From positions 310,001 through 374,000 of the forward strand of contig MBPM02000067.1 in assembly GCA_001695595.3 (NCBI GenBank): a stretch of DNA of 64,000 nt, in the 5' to 3' direction. Below the pieces are notes generated by a model that searched no databases, had not been told where the DNA came from, and saw nothing but the letters and a program-made list of their open reading frames with translations. This document shows, one piece after another, positions 13,110-26,700 of the stretch. The stretch comes from Plasmopara viticola (Eukaryota; Oomycota; Peronosporomycetes; Peronosporales; Peronosporaceae). The translations under genes were made by a program, and so were the position numbers. Within the stretch, counting starts at the first letter, position 1; the number at the start of each line of letters is the position of its first letter.

Positions 13110-14500
13110 GGCTTTCATGCAGATCTCGTCAAGGTGCAGGCCATTGTGGGCTAAAAATTTTGGTGAGCCAGGAAGATAAGGTAGTAATATTGATCTGTCC
13201 GGCCGACTGCTTTTACAAATACAGGTCAAATTACGCAGAAAGAGCTCGACCACTGTCCAACGTCCACAAAGTAGGACGCAAAATAAGTTCGGAAAGCTCA
13301 ACACCGAATGTTCTCTGACGAAAGTAGGAAATAGCGCCAATTCTGTCCTTTTTAGACCCGAGATGTCTGTTAGTTTGTACATTGGATTGCCATCGGCACC
13401 GCACTACTACAATTCGATGTTGAGGGACAAAATCGAGCGATCGCGATTGAGTTTTGGCAGCTCAAAGCTGTCAACAAAGGCAATCCTGACCATGACAAAG
13501 AGTTGCTAGCAAAACAGTATGCTCTCATCAAGTTATGGGTCCGCCCTCTAAGCTTCAAAATGCTCGTAATCGAAACAGATCGTGCGTTCCAATGCTCTGT
13601 GATACTCTCGCCTCACCTTTCGTGGAGAATGTCATGAGTGGCTCTCCTTAAATATGAGATGTAACGTCGAGGTGAAACAGAAGTCTGAAAGCAGAATATT
13701 ATGGTCGATGCATAATTGCGTCACAGTCTATGAGCCAGCTCATGTCAAGATTGTGACTTGCTTGTATTAGATCGAATCAGTAGCGAATGAGACGACATGT
13801 GCGTAGCTCTGCCAACCGCTTTGGGGAACAATATCAACAAAGGCGCTAATGGTCAGCAGTCGACGCGCCTAAGCACGAAGCTACTTCGACTCTCGAAGGA
13901 AGTCGGGCTGTTATCACAGCAGTTATCGAAATCGTATCTCACACGAAGTGGCTTTTCACAAGCAGATTTGAAGTACCGCAATTACCACCATAGACCGCTT
14001 GGCGATCATCTCGATTAAAAGAAAGCATATGGCTTGGCAAGCACCCACTATTGGTGTACCAAGCTGTATAAGTGGGTCAATTCATATGTACACACGTGCG
14101 AACTGTGTCAGCATGGGACACTCTTGCCTACTCTAGACACAGTATCGTCATACTTGGTGGGGCCATTGCAGTTTTAGTTTTTTTTAGTCTATTACTATAC
14201 GAAGACAACAATTGGGTTGCGATCTTTATTGACTGACTATATAGATAGGCTCATTAAGCGGCTGTGGTGAACACAGTCGAAGGTGTCATAGCGGCAGCGA
14301 TTCCTTTTATGCTGTATGAGCTCCCAGAGTCCATTGTCACTTCTTATTTGCGGAACTTTTTCAAAAAACTACTTGGCACCAGAATGGACAAATAACCAGT
14401 AGACCATCCGCACAACAATTATCAGACAAAGCAAGCAATTGCGTTGACAACGTGTTACGCTAGGTATACCTAAGCGTTGGAGCACCATGCCACCACTCGT
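13110..14500 (+). mobile_element. Ty3/gypsy pol relic: RT tail, RNase H and integrase
   Basis: Decayed Ty3/gypsy polyprotein. At about 13110-13160 a piece reading VKVQAIV fits the tail of the reverse transcriptase, just before the linker to RNase H. At 13373-13580 an open frame (IAIGTALLQFDVEGQNR, then DKELLAKQYALIKLWV, then VIETDRA) is the RNase H domain, with the usual catalytic-site flanks. At about 13950-14130 come HHRPLGDHLD and CELCQHG, the H2C2 zinc-binding head of the integrase. From 14180 to 14440 the catalytic core follows with frameshifts, ending near PVDHPHNNYQTKQ, which corresponds to the conserved region before the catalytic Glu. The RT active site was not found upstream; the preceding sequence looks like later insertion or loss. 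No LTR pair could be matched. It is dead, with multiple stops. Confidence 0.82.
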
Positions 14501-17500
14501 AACGTCTGCACTGAACAATGCAATTATGTATCGCGCAATTTTCTCGAAAGGGTTAGCTAGCCCTTGTGCTTCATTACCCTCACCACATCGCGGCTCTAGG
14601 CCAGAAAATGGAGGTTTTGCCGAGCGACTTGCTGATTTTGCTTTTATATAAATCGCGAAAGCAAGTCGTTGGCTTTAAGTCGAAGAAGCATTGTGTCTGA
14701 GCAAACGTACGAGACAGATTGGCTAAGATACAATGTATTAAGACGACTATTTTGAACGAGAGAAAAAAAGTGACAGAACAAACTCAAAATTGATCTTTGG
14801 GCTAACCGAATTTTCAAAGCTACCGACAACTACAGTTAGTCTTGTCTTTAAGACTAGACTGCACCAATTCAGTGCTCTATTTGGGGATAACAAGCCGTTG
14901 TCAGCCGAAATTTGGAGTGTAAGTGTCAGATTATACGCAGCCATAGCCACGGGAGGACAGCTGGGCCAGTACGCGGCCGATAAGGGCCTCAACTTCTATT
15001 CCAAAGAGCGGTCGTGGAGTGCCTCAACTTCTGTTCCAAAGAGCGCAAGTCAAACGATTTGCTCCCGTAGCGGTGCAACTACGCACTGGAGTCTTGAAAT
15101 TAGTCCAACAAGGTCATAATTCTCGGAGCTGCAGCACCCGTGCATTTTCTGGCAAATACAACTGAAACCGTCGGCATTACGGTTAGCAAGCTCCTGGGTT
15201 GCAAATGGCCATCGAACGCGAGTGATATTATAGTTGAGAGCATGCAATGCACTGCAAAAAAATGACATCATCCTCCTTTAGCACTTTTTAATAGTATGGG
15301 CAAGCAGTACTTCCACGTGCTGTGCATTTTTGCGCGACACAGCCACAGTTGAGTCCAGTATTTCGAATGTGGAAGTGGAATTTTACTTCGATAACTAATA
15401 GAGGACTGAAGACCCACCTTAGCAAAATTGATAGACGCTTTCTATCGTGTTAATTAGCAATTTTGACAGGATTACACTACCCGCCGCAACTAGGGCCACG
15501 AGTTTATCTCGAGGTCCCCAATGATGCTGTTGTAGCAGCGCTTGCAAGAAGACGATCCGCTGGCTGGTGAAAAGTGCCGAGCGAGCTCGTATCAAAGGAA
15601 TTTCCGCAATTCAGCATCGACTTTGCTGAAGCTATAGCGAAGGACGATCGGATTTTGGTTTTTTATATCTAGTGCGCGGACAGCAATTTGTCATCTTCAG
15701 ACGTTTTATAAGGCGTGAGTACCACCGATATGGTTGCGGTGCCGACAACAATCCTTCGCTGTTTAAAATACCAAACGATTATGTTGGTTTGAAAACGAAC
15801 AACCTGACCATAAGAGCTACACGTTATTTAGACTGATCATTTTTCAAGGCCAGAGCCTTAAAGCCATAGACACCTGGTACACGACGTAGCCTCCCGAATT
15901 ATTGTGGCTTGCATTACGGACACGAGCTTGTAGTTTGCCAGTGAAATGAGAATCAAGAGAGAATCACACCACTGTGATTGCATCTCGTGTTTTTAAACCT
16001 CAACATTTTTATCGATATTAAGCTTCAACTCAGCCGTAGCATCTTGGTAAAAAAAAGAGAGCAAAGAGTTTGGGGTGAGCAAGTCGACTACGAGGCTTGA
16101 GTCTTGTTCACTCTGAACAAAGGTTACTTAACGCGCGTGGCGCGAGTGAGCTCTTCAATCGACCGAAGTGTCATTTGACGGTATCGTGTACCCGCGCCGA
16201 GAGACCGGTGTCCGAGCAGTGTGAGTCTGGCATGTAATTTTGTCGGTTTCAGAGCTGACGATAAAAAAATATGCGCATACTTTAAGATTGTCGGTTAATC
16301 CAGAGATGGCCTCTTGGTATTAGCTTTGCGGCCCAATCAGCTCGTTGCGTAGACTACAAGCGACATAAGTCATAGGAGTGCTTTCTGATAGACAGAAAAA
16401 AGGAAAAGTTTGACTTTTATGGACTTACAGAGTCGTGTGACTTGATGGGGGGAGGTAAGAAGACTTTACGAACCCAGTATGTGGTCAATAGATGATGGTA
16501 TTTTTGTATTGTGTGACATCAGTCACGTTATGCTTTTGCCATCAATATGCATCTCCAGGGAGCCAAAACATGATTAAATATTCAATGTTATTTTTTTAAG
16601 CTGTAAAAACCATTAGGTCTTTCTGTCAAGACTAATATAACCCCTTGTAATTGGGCAGACAGTGACTGCGTCTCGTATTGGCTTTATGTATATAAAAAAG
16701 TACGGCAGTCCTACTAGACACTCTTTAATGTTTTCAATTCGAAAAAATTACGCTAGATAGCAGTTGCAGAGTATCTCTCTCACACGAAAATCGATTGATC
16801 TAACTAAATAGAAGTGAGCTTACATCTTGCAGTATACGGTTGAAATACTAAGGCTAGTAATGACTCTTTTAATGAGGCAGTTTGTGATCTACGACTTTAC
16901 CGATTCGCAAAGAGAGTAAAGAACAGAGACCTGAATCCACGCTTTTACTTATCACATTACCACGGTAGCCTCGCTGCACATAAAGCTGTGGGCTTTGAGC
17001 GCTCAACCTAGCCAAAATCCCGCTACAAAAGGAAGCGGCTTCCTGACGCAATTAAGGCTTCTCGCACTAAGTTCACGGTGGTCGATTAAATCGTTTTTGA
17101 AGCTCGTGCTTCACGTAAGAGAGATGTTGTATCGTCTTCAAGGACCTTAAGAGTCTAGGGCGCCTTGCAGAAAACTCAGCCGTACCATTAGGGCCGACTT
17201 CGAGAGGAATCTCAAGATCGTAGAATCGATCACGCAAAAAGTTGTTACTTCTGATAAATAGGGCGTTTTCTATGCTTCCTGGTCATTAAGGCCATCTTTG
17301 ATTGTATAGAAATTGCGTAGTGACGCAGAGGCAATTCCACAAGCGCCAAAAAATTCTTGGAAAATAGCACGATTTTCTTACTTTTTACACCTCGTGGAAG
17401 CCGTTTAACCGGCTTCATAATTTGTTTTTGAAAGCCGCTGCAGTTTACAACCAGCAGCAATAAAAGTCTTGTTAGTTCGCGGATTTTGGCCACATGCGCG

Positions 17501-20500
17501 ATACTGTGGTGGGACCGTACCTTCCCCCGCGCACGAAACTTGAGCCTTTGCGTCCGATTGTTATTATACCAAAAATTAGACATTTCCCTGGGTGTCTTCA
17601 ATTACGTGAGCAAATTTTACCATTAGCTCACAGACGTAAATAGTTTTCATATTGTGGGCTGTAACTCTGTGGTGGCTCACTATATCACAGAAATGGTTAT
17701 TAAATTAAAACGCGTTGATAACGGAATCTTTGAATTGAAACCGAACCGCCTTTTTTTAAAGCTTCAAGTGAAGATTTCAAGCAACATTTGATCCAAGCTA
17801 AAGGCATACATATGGCCGTCGTAAGGTCAAACTGAAATAGTGGCTCTCTATAATCAAGTCCATTTTGCTGACGCCGACTTTCGTAAAACCTTCGTGGTGC
17901 GTGGTGTAGATAAGTGTGATACCCACTGTCATGGCTCGCATCAGCCAAATTATTATTATTCAGAAGCTCTCTTTTTTTAACCAGCTGACGACTCGCGTCG
18001 ATGTACAGTGTCGACTGGTCGCACAGCCCATTATCCATTGTATTGGTGATATGGTTATCTGCGGAATATACCGAAGGTTCTCATGTTTTTATCCTCTTTC
18101 TCTCGTCCACAGCTCATCATAAAAAGCGTTTAAGCTCCATTTTTCTTTAATCCTTAGGAGTTATCATAGGCTCTCTTGCCCTTAAGAGGGATGGCTTTTG
18201 TATTGTTGGTAAGTCAGATGACAAGTCAAGCACCATTTAGAGTTTACGTTCGGGCAAATGAGCTGTCTTACCACGTTGTCATTAGCTTGGAGCTTATTGC
18301 AGCCTCTTTGAAAGTGAGTGCTTGCCAGATGTCCCGTGGTATTACGAGCAAATAAGAGATTTAGAAAACGTTCCTCGCTATGGTAGAGTGGGTGGCGCTT
18401 AGCGAAAAAAAAAATTATCTGAGCGTTGCGCGCCACCTTTAGCTTGCCGATCACGAGGCAGGAGCAGTCTTTGGCGCAGACTCAGCCTTTGACGTAGGTC
18501 CACCTTCGGTGAAGGGACATCCTGAAGAGCAAAGGCAACCTTCTAAGGAGGCGGGCTTTGTCATCGTTAGACATTTAAGCCAAAGGCAGCTTTCTTTACT
18601 GTATCTTTAATTACCATCACGGCCGAACGGGCGGTAAGCGTTAAAGTCAAAGAATGATGGATGACGCATGTTCCTCACCCATTAGACGTGGTTTAAGTCT
18701 TGGCAGAGAGAAATATAGCGGGTCGCAAAAAAGAGCCAAGAATTTGTACTTAAAGCTGACTTTCCATTATACAGGCCTTAGTGAAATGGTGGCTTCCAGT
18801 GCACAACAGTCACCCTATTGGTTATGTAAAAAGCAAGACATTCATAAACAGTATCTATCCGGGAGTGAGGTCCTTGCCATAATTGCGGTGGCGAATTAAG
18901 TCGCTTATCAAGAATTATAGTTTGCACCAAAAGTGCACAATTTTGCACATATTTATTTTGAAGACCAGGCTCAAAAAATCGTTCACCGGGAGATTTTTAT
19001 CCCCTTGCTTTCGTCTTCTATGCAAGGTGCCGTGTGACTCGTCACCATTCAGCTACGCAACTATCAAATAATTCACTTTCTACTATCTCGCCATTAATTT
19101 GGTTCATATTTCGCTTAAAATCACTCGAGATTTTGTACGCATCAAACTCCCGCGATCAACCTGTCAGATCAGAAGGCCGATCCGACGAACTCGTAATCTG
19201 ATCAATCTTGACTAATGGGTTTAGAACATCATACAGGCATATTCGTTTGCAATTGCTTTAGGAGAAGCCCCTGGATGACTTTTTCGCAAAGGTCAAAATT
19301 GTCAGAGAACAAAGACTGTAAAGAGACTTAAGTATAAAGCAGTGACAAAATTTTATTTGGGCCACACACATTTTTTGAAAGGGGAACCGGTGTTCTTATG
19401 GCAGAAAAGATTTTGATCAGCGTGGACACCGTATGCTGTAGTCAAATTGGCCGTCAGCTAATGTTGGCTGGATTATACGATCAACTTCACTTGCCGAAAC
19501 AGGAAACAGTCAAAAAAATTTAAAAGTAGTGGAACTTTCCTGCACAAGCTGCAAAAGTTATACGTAACAAATGCAAATTGATGCGTATCGTGTGCATCAT
19601 TCAAAGGTTTTTACAAGGTACAATCTTTTGTTCTACGTCTCACCAAGATGGACCCAATCAACGAAACGCACCACCAAGTCGAGAGGCTTCAGAGAAGTGA
19701 AACGAGTCTTGTCAATGATTACACCCTCAGCAAGGCCACGTGATTGGAGCATCCCTTTATTAGTCGGTAGTCGGAGCCCCGGCGTGCGAAAGGATATTTG
19801 CGAGCCTTGTGAGCACCTCTCGATCACAGTGTTTTTAATCGCTTTGTCAAGTTGCCCCCACTAGGCGATCACCGGTGTTTAACTAAGATTTTAATGTTCG
19901 GGTGCTCATCCGCATATCTGATGCAATTTTTAGGCGTCCGTCATTTGTCTAAAATATCTTATAGCCCGCTGTCAAACGATTGGAATACAAATTGATACCG
20001 ACTATATATACACCCTTCACTATTGACTGTCTGCATTAGAAAGGTCAAGTCGAAAAAAATACAATAATATCGCCGCCCGTGTAATTTATTTCCCCACTAC
20101 GCAGATTGTCAGAGCACATAACGGCACTGTTATGCAAAAATAATAGACGCCAAAATCGATCCAGCAGTTATGGTAGATAGCTTATCAGAGCAAAAATCGC
20201 TTTTGATTAAATCAGCTTATGGTCGATGCAATTCATGCGAAGAATAAGGAAAGAGTAAAAGTTCTGAAAACGCGGCAGATTATCTTTAGAGCCAGACCCC
20301 TTCGTTATATAGTCCGAGTCCCGAGTCATAATTGGTACTAACTGTTCCGATTTATGCTTGGTACTAACTGCAAGCATTGCAAAAGATATTGGCGCCAACA
20401 CTGATAAGCCCTTATAAACGATTTCATCACAAGATAAGCGAATAAATGGTCACGGTTGATCGTATTATACCAAAAAGATGTTCACTAATTGTGAGGAGGG

Positions 20501-20831
20501 AAATTTTGTAGAAACGAAATGGTACATCTTCACTTACAGTACATGTAAAGCTACGACAAATCCTCGCATGCACGTGCTCACAGTGCCTTACAAGAGGTCG
20601 GCACAACTTCTTGATGGTTGGTTTTTGTACTCTACTGACAAGGGCACAACAGCATAGGGTGAAGATTGTGGACAGTACTGATTGCATACGGCTCCAATAA
20701 AAACACATCAGGAAAGAGCAGCGATTAAGATGAAATCTGGATCGTTCGTGTCCAGTGTGGTATTCACCACTTCATCTTGCACGTGAGTAATTATTACATC
20801 CGTGGCTGCAACTTTGTAGAATTGTGCAGCT
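14501..20831. other. Long gene-poor stretch, probable retroelement debris
   Basis: No protein family could be named with support. Short frames at 14790-15119, 17245-17601 (minus, Lys/Arg-rich) and 19571-19864 lack conserved motifs. A 25-bp direct repeat sits at 14986-15045. The region separates the gypsy relic from the hydrolase gene at 20832. Confidence 0.45.
14986..15045. repeat. 25-bp direct repeat with 10-bp spacer
   Basis: Positions 14986-15010 and 15021-15045 match at 24 of 25 bases (they begin GCCTCAACTTCT and end TTCCAAAGAGCG). It lies inside an open frame of 109 residues and looks like a local slippage duplication. No function is evident. Confidence 0.85.
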
Positions 20832-21854
20832 ATGGTTGAAACCATGTCCACTGCAACGCGGGCCTCGCTATCGTCTTCGTCGTCTGAGTCACTTAGCCGC
20901 TCGATGAATTTGCAAGCGCCGTCAAGTGTGCGCCACTTTGAAGGCAATTTTATGAACTTACGTGGTCAACTGCTCTTCTACTTCGCACTGTACCCTCCAT
21001 CGAAACGTAAACTACGCGGCGTCGTGCTGTATCTGCACGGTGTTGGTGATCACTGCCGCCGCTTTATCTCGCTATACGAGGGCTTGTGTTCCGAAGGCTT
21101 TGGCGTCATCACGTACGACCTCGTAAATCACGGCGCCAGCACCTGTGACAGCCATAAAACACGTGGCCACGTCCGCAATTTCCGGCAGCTTGTGGAAGAC
21201 ACAAATACCTACGTCACGTTTGCCAAAAACGTCATTTTTCCTCAATCTGGTCACTTGGCGCCACCCATGCTTATCGCTGGCTCATCCTTTGGGTCACTTG
21301 TTGGGCTGCACGTCGTGCTTTCTGACCAACATAAGTTTCATGCCGCGTTTTGGGCATCGCCGACGGTCGGGATGGAAATGAAGGCAGTTTGGAAAGTTCA
21401 GGCGGCAGTTATCCAGCCCTTGGCTCTGTTTTTACCTCGAGTGCGTCTCATACCGAGCGTTGACTACGAGCTGCTGTGGCGAGATCCCGGCATCTTGGCA
21501 GACTTTAAGGCCGATTCGTTGGCAATAAAAAACGACATTACCGCGAGGACGATGCAGCAAACACTCAAAGCCATGCACCGCATTATGAAAGACAAAAGCA
21601 TTCAACAGTGTGAGAGCAACTTTTGTGCTTTAAGCGTTCTGTTCCTTGTTGGGTCTGAAGACCACGTTGCGGATCCAGGCGTGACGAGAGGTTTCTACGA
21701 TAAAATTGCTAACACGGACAAAACGCTTAAGGTATTTGATGGTGTATTCCATTGTGTCTTTGAAGACCCTGAGAGCGAAGAAATACTTGATCACCTATTT
21801 GAGTGGCTTCGAGACCGATTTCCAGATTTGCACACTTCTCAAAATTCGCTTTGA
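20832..21854 (+). CDS. Alpha/beta hydrolase, monoacylglycerol lipase-like
   Basis: A 340-residue serine hydrolase of the alpha/beta-fold, closest in style to monoacylglycerol/lysophospholipase-type enzymes (Hydrolase_4), which cleave ester bonds of lipids. The oxyanion region is LYLHGVGDHCRR at about 67-77, followed by EGFGVITYDLVNHG as in lipases of this group. The nucleophile elbow is G-S-S-F-G at 150-154, with Ser152. The likely acid is Asp277 (VGSEDHVADP) and the likely base His307 (FDGVFHCVFED). The length is typical for the family plus a short Ser-rich N-terminus. No signal peptide or membrane helix is obvious, so a cytosolic or peripheral location is likely. It appears intron-free. It is clearly paralogous to the C-terminal half of the 789-residue protein at 38199-40568, which faces it. 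The start at 20832 (MVETMS) is the first ATG of the frame, and an internal Met at residue 41 directly precedes the conserved domain. The substrate is not determined. Confidence 0.93.
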   Translation: MVETMSTATRASLSSSSSESLSRSMNLQAPSSVRHFEGNFMNLRGQLLFYFALYPPSKRKLRGVVLYLHGVGDHCRRFISLYEGLCSEGFGVITYDLVNHGASTCDSHKTRGHVRNFRQLVEDTNTYVTFAKNVIFPQSGHLAPPMLIAGSSFGSLVGLHVVLSDQHKFHAAFWASPTVGMEMKAVWKVQAAVIQPLALFLPRVRLIPSVDYELLWRDPGILADFKADSLAIKNDITARTMQQTLKAMHRIMKDKSIQQCESNFCALSVLFLVGSEDHVADPGVTRGFYDKIANTDKTLKVFDGVFHCVFEDPESEEILDHLFEWLRDRFPDLHTSQNSL

Positions 21855-24800
21855 AGCTGCGGTCACTATAGGTATTGGCTCATACTATTTCTCAAGTCTC
21901 TTAAGGCTGAGAAGAACAAGTGCGCGAGAAATTTGCCTTCTTATGCGCTTTTGCATATAAATGATACATTTTGCTACAAAGCACACAGCACCCCAAGGGC
22001 TCGACTCCGTTTTGAAATTCGTACAGTTTTCGTATCTAGTAGGAATCGGATTACCGTTTTCTTACATCTTGTCAATGGATATTAATGGTCAGCCGCCCTT
22101 ATTAACGGCTCAGCGATTCTGCGTTCTGATAATATAGTAAAGGTCCCGGTAATCGAATTTTTATAAGAAATCATATTTTATCTTTTAGATCTCGTCAAAA
22201 TTGCCCATATATATTGAATATTAAGGAAATATGCCTGAGAGGTCATTTTTGCCGATCAACGACCGCTCCCGATTAATTTAGGGATTTAGCCAATAGAATA
22301 ACGATGTACATATACCGATTCTCTTTTAGTATAATATTGTGCTGAAATGTTGACGTTCCATTCCTCTTGTGCGCTAGTATTATCTCTCAATTTAAGCAAG
22401 GAAATAGTCGTGTGATTTCGCAATTTGTTCTACTATTACAATATTGCTGATGTCCTATAATACAAATGTGTCAAGTACAGCAAGTGTGTCGGGGTCACTC
22501 AGCACCGAGACGCTCAGGAAGATGTAAAATTACCAGGTAAACGAGCGTCACTACCATCGGCCTTAGGGTGCAATTTAAGACAGGATTTTCTTGAAAAATG
22601 TGCATTCTATTTCGATCCTACCTGTTAAACTAAATTCGACCGTGTGATTTAGGTAGGGAACCGGTATCCCTCAATACACAAGTATCCAAAGATTCAAACT
22701 TCTACGACGCTATTAGATAGGAAGTCAAATTGCGCGCTTCAAATAACCAAGCGACCTAAAATAGAAAGGCTTAGCAGATCGTATTGTATAGTAAAATATT
22801 CCTAGCTTTGCTCTTGTAATGAAGCAGCTGGCCATGTACTACCAAAAGAGAGGTGAGTTGTTCATCCATCCTCATCCACCCGATCTTTCTGATATTAGGC
22901 TGGCTGTCGTAGGTACGAAAGAGAGCAACACGCAATCCTGTTACGAGCCGTTACAAAAAGCCAGGCTATTGCTTTTGAGTGCAATTACGTAAGTTAAAGG
23001 TCTTCTCGACTTAGTGTGTCTCGCTGCAATGGGTTTTGCCGAGTAGACTGCGTCATTGAGGGCTAGTATTGGGCAGCGCGAGACAATATGCGGAGAATGT
23101 AAGACTACGTTGCGTCTGAGGCAGCATGACACCCCCAAGTGGCAGGTGTACCAGGGAGTACCTTCTGTCGATGCTATATACTTCCACGCTATAGCCACAG
23201 TTAAATTGAGAAGCGGACAACAAGGCCACAGCAGTAGACCCGAGGAAAGATTTAAGAGTATGTGTGTACGTATGAGATATCAACGCTGTTAGACAAGGCA
23301 TTATGACGTGGTCGAAATATCAGAGTTTTTGTAGGGACAAGAAAGCAACGGCCTTTCATATCTGTGCAGAAGAGAAAGATCTTAAAGCAAGTATTATTTT
23401 ACTTTACAAATGTTCACATGCTTGATTATGTATATATCCGCAATCGAGTCTGAACAAGATCATATTAGGTTAGACTAAGATATGTTTAAGTGTGAGCAGT
23501 CTAGGTTTTGCAATCTCGGTTCGTCGATAAGAGAAAAAAAACTTTGAGTGCTGATGAATAATAAGCATCAAGATGCCATCGGTAGTTCTTAAACCTCTAT
23601 AAAGCACATATTCTGGCTTTATTAGACAAGGCAAAGCTTGTTATCAGTGGTTGCAACACTTCTAACTATGTCATTGATTACGCGCTACTACAATTCGACG
23701 AGGTCGTCTCACTCCAATCTAAATTTTAAGGCTCCACGGCGACAGCCTCTACATTATCGCGCACAGTGCCCTGCCAAACAGAAATAATCTGCTTGTGAAA
23801 AGGGGTTGCTTGCCATGAAGTATGTATCGAAGAAACTCACAAACTCAATGTGCTGGCCGATGCGTTTTTGCACAGTCCAAAATAGAGTTTGGCCGTACCA
23901 GCAAAATCAAAAGCTATGTTGACGGGCAGATTTGTCAGGCATTTAAAATAGTTCTCAAGCTAGAGCCCTGAAGTAAAAGAGTGTCCCACCAAATTCGGGT
24001 GTATACTTCTCGGCAGCAACTGCAGTCGCGTCGCAATTATGAGCAGACAATCTTTGTCACTAACCTCTAGTAAGCCAAACCAAAAGTCCCTTAAGTACTT
24101 CTAAAAGTCAATACTGACAAAGGCGCCTCGTTTGAGTCATGTAAGGCCACCAATTTGATGTGGAGACCGAAATAAACTTTTTACTTGGTATTAATGACCA
24201 CTAATTAAAGCGACACATGCCCCCAAAATATGGCGTACTTTAGGTCTTGTCGCTCGAAACAACGACTCAGGCTGGATCTGCCAAAACTACCCTATACTGA
24301 AGCTACGCTCTGATTACGTGACTGAAATTTGAGTGGTTGCTCGTGAGCCTGCTGTATCGTGAGGGAGATGATAGATAGCGAAAGTCATTTGCATGAAAAA
24401 GCATTAGCATTTGGTGACTGCGAAAATTTGCTCGAGAACATTGGTTCTTGAAGTTATTGTCTCAAACGACTTTCAGTAGTAGTCTACAAACACATGTGCT
24501 CGGATTTTCGCCCAAAACGCTCTATATAGCGGTGACCTACATATAGTAGAAGATGAGTGCATCCGTGTCGTCTTCCAGCATCAGGTTTGCCCAATTTTTT
24601 ATATATAGCGGCCGTCTGGATAAAGAAGTTATCCCCGCGCCGGCATTCCAGTAAAAGCAGCCTGAAATTGATGGTGGCTCCTGGTGCACGACTTTGCGTG
24701 TTGAGATTATGCAAAATATAGAAGTAGTATATACGACAACATTCCGTGTGCGCTGTATTCATCGTTTTCAAAACAGCCCTAACGATCCTTTGAATCTTTC

Positions 24801-24940
24801 CACATAGCTCAACCAAATCGACTTTCCTAGCTCCTCATACAAATAAAGCCTTTTTTTTAATCGTTTCCAGCATCAAAATTTCGCTACGGCTCGGGGCATA
24901 GCTGAGGGACGCAAAAATTCTGAATTAATATAGTATTTCT
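21855..24940. other. Gene-poor stretch downstream of the hydrolase
   Basis: Contains the LTR-like repeat at 22449-22697 and no recognisable gene. The base composition shifts to AT-rich near 24900, where the viral fossil begins. The exact left boundary of the insertion is not visible: no terminal inverted repeat or target-site duplication was found. Confidence 0.45.
22449..22697 (+). repeat. LTR-like dispersed repeat, copy 1
   Basis: About 250 bp, clearly related to 49741-50000 in the same orientation. Shared blocks include ATACAAATG, GGGGTCACTCAGCA, TCGGCC(T/G)TAGGGTGCA and CCGGTATCC(C/T)TCAATA, in the same order and at the same spacing. It begins TG, as LTRs do. The two copies are heavily diverged and 27 kb apart, so they are separate solo relics, not the ends of one element. 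Confidence 0.72.
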
Positions 24941-25946
24941 AAATTTCTCATTTTGTTTATATGCTTAGAAATGCTATGTCTTGATTTTTTTACAAGTACA
25001 GACGTACGGAATCTTATTTATAAAATGGTGAAGTCTTCGGTTGCAATTCATAAGCTTCTGAAACTGTCATCTCAATTGAAAGCTTGGGGCGAATCTTATT
25101 CACTTGAATTCCGTAATAAACAGGGACGCGTTCTGTGTATCAATCTTATTCTAAAGCCATCTAAAGTCAAATTGATTTCGAGATACGATTAGATCAATGA
25201 AGATAAAAGCAAAATAAATCATCAAACACGCGTTAGGAAGCCAACTTACAAAGCTTAGAAGACCGAATTTGCCAAATCTCATTTTAATGAAGAAAACATC
25301 TCTCAACGGTCATCCTATAAATTGTCTTGGGTCACCGCGACAAGGCAAGAAACCTCAGTATTCAGTCAGGATATAACCTGACCGACGAATGTTTCGAAGA
25401 AGCGTTCGATTTTGGTTGCGACCGCAATAGAATACATCTACATTTGACTAGCCATTACATTTGAAAACGATATTCGACCTAAGAATTCTGATCAAGTTAA
25501 ACTCCAGAAGATTGACGCTTTAAAGATCGTGATCTACTTAAGAAACCATACTTTTGGTAATAGCGAATTAGCTGTTCCAAAAGCAATATCGAATAATCAA
25601 CATACTTTAATCTGATTTAAACGGAAAACAAATGCATGTTCCACGGTATTGCTTTCCATTCGCAAGGACTATCGACGCATTAACGCTGCAATAGGCATCA
25701 TTTAAATAGTATTGTGCTACAATAAATTTGTGTATTTTGTAGCTACATATCAAGCTTTTGAACCAATTGATACCTATAAATTCAATGAACTCGAGATGGG
25801 CTTCAAAGTTAATATTGATGTGTTTGAAATAAATCTACCAACATCTGGTGTGTCTAAAACAAGAGCTTAAGATGAATTATTCGAGGGATTATCAACAACA
25901 CGGATTACAACGGACACGCAATGTATATTTCTGATAGGTTCAAGTT

Positions 25947-26035
25947 ATGGCTAAATATGTTTGCTCAAAATGTCAAAAGGTTTTGGATGTGCTACTAAAC
26001 TAAAGAATCACAAAAAAAATAAATGCGATTTCTAA
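25947..26035 (+). pseudogene. Broken zinc-finger segment of the viral relic
   Basis: The plus strand from the ATG at 25947 reads a Cys-x2-Cys pair (YVCSKCQK) and then stops. In a neighbouring frame, one base away, the following bases give a chain ending in a His-x4-Cys pair (KLKNHKKNKC) at about 26010-26030. Together they match the layout of a single C2HC finger split by one frameshift. Such fingers are common in proteins of large DNA viruses and Polintons. It lies about 350 bp before the polymerase piece and may belong to the same gene. Confidence 0.6.
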
Positions 26036-26299
26036 ACAACAGAAGCTTTTCTACCTAAACCAACTAAATTTGGGACAAATACTAACGACAGGACTTCGTC
26101 CCCTGACCATTTCATCGATCATGATTTTAAAGCGATCCAAAAACCACACGATTAAAAAAAGTTGATAAACCAGAGATTGCTCAAAAAAAGCAATTGTTAG
26201 AGCTGTCAATGCAAAATACAGCTGAAGATCCACATCAGCTAGTGTCAGTAATGTTGGATATATCAATACGATCGCTGATAGAATTGCTAAGAGCAAGTT

Positions 26300-26700
26300 T
26301 AAAATCCGCTACGAGAAGTTGAATAAGCGCTCAGAGAAATGAGGTGAGAAGATATTTGACAAAAAGCGTACATTAACTGATAAATCTGTTCGTCAGGTAC
26401 CTCTCTTTGGTTTCAATTCAGGTAAATATGATATCAACTTGACCAAGCAAGAAAATCTTAATGAATCGGCTGAAATAGTCTGCGAATGGTCATCAAAAAT
26501 CTTAGCTATGTGCGCATCGCTACTTATAAGTTGAAAATGCTTGGAATCAGCAATCACACTACTGCAGGAACAAGCTATCATAACACCCAAAAGCATATTT
26601 AGGCAAATTCAAAGGTGAAGATTGGATTCGATATATTTGCGAGTTGTCAAAAGCAATTTATCTTACGAACATATCACAACATTTGATAAGTTGAAGCCTA
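26300..26700 (+). pseudogene. Protein-primed DNA polymerase B, N-terminal/exonuclease part (relic)
   Basis: The frame through 26394-26440 reads VPLFGFNSGKYDINL, the signature of the exonuclease region in protein-primed family B polymerases of Maverick/Polinton elements and linear plasmids; this is where the FNSGKYD motif supplies a metal-binding Asp. Further on, about 26660-26700 reads YEHITTFDKLKPRM, matching the conserved (Y/F)DK(L/F)xP segment that follows. The sequence between is disrupted and the frame ends in stops. The polymerase palm motifs are not present on this strand downstream. Replication function is certainly lost. Confidence 0.8.

Noticed and set aside
17245..17601. Basic 118-codon minus-strand frame resembling a ribosomal protein at first sight
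   Set aside because: No conserved ribosomal-protein block is present. Lys/Arg richness alone is not evidence.
20708..20947. Minus-strand acidic frame of 79 codons overlapping the start of the hydrolase
   Set aside because: Antisense shadow of the Ser-rich N-terminus, with no independent support.
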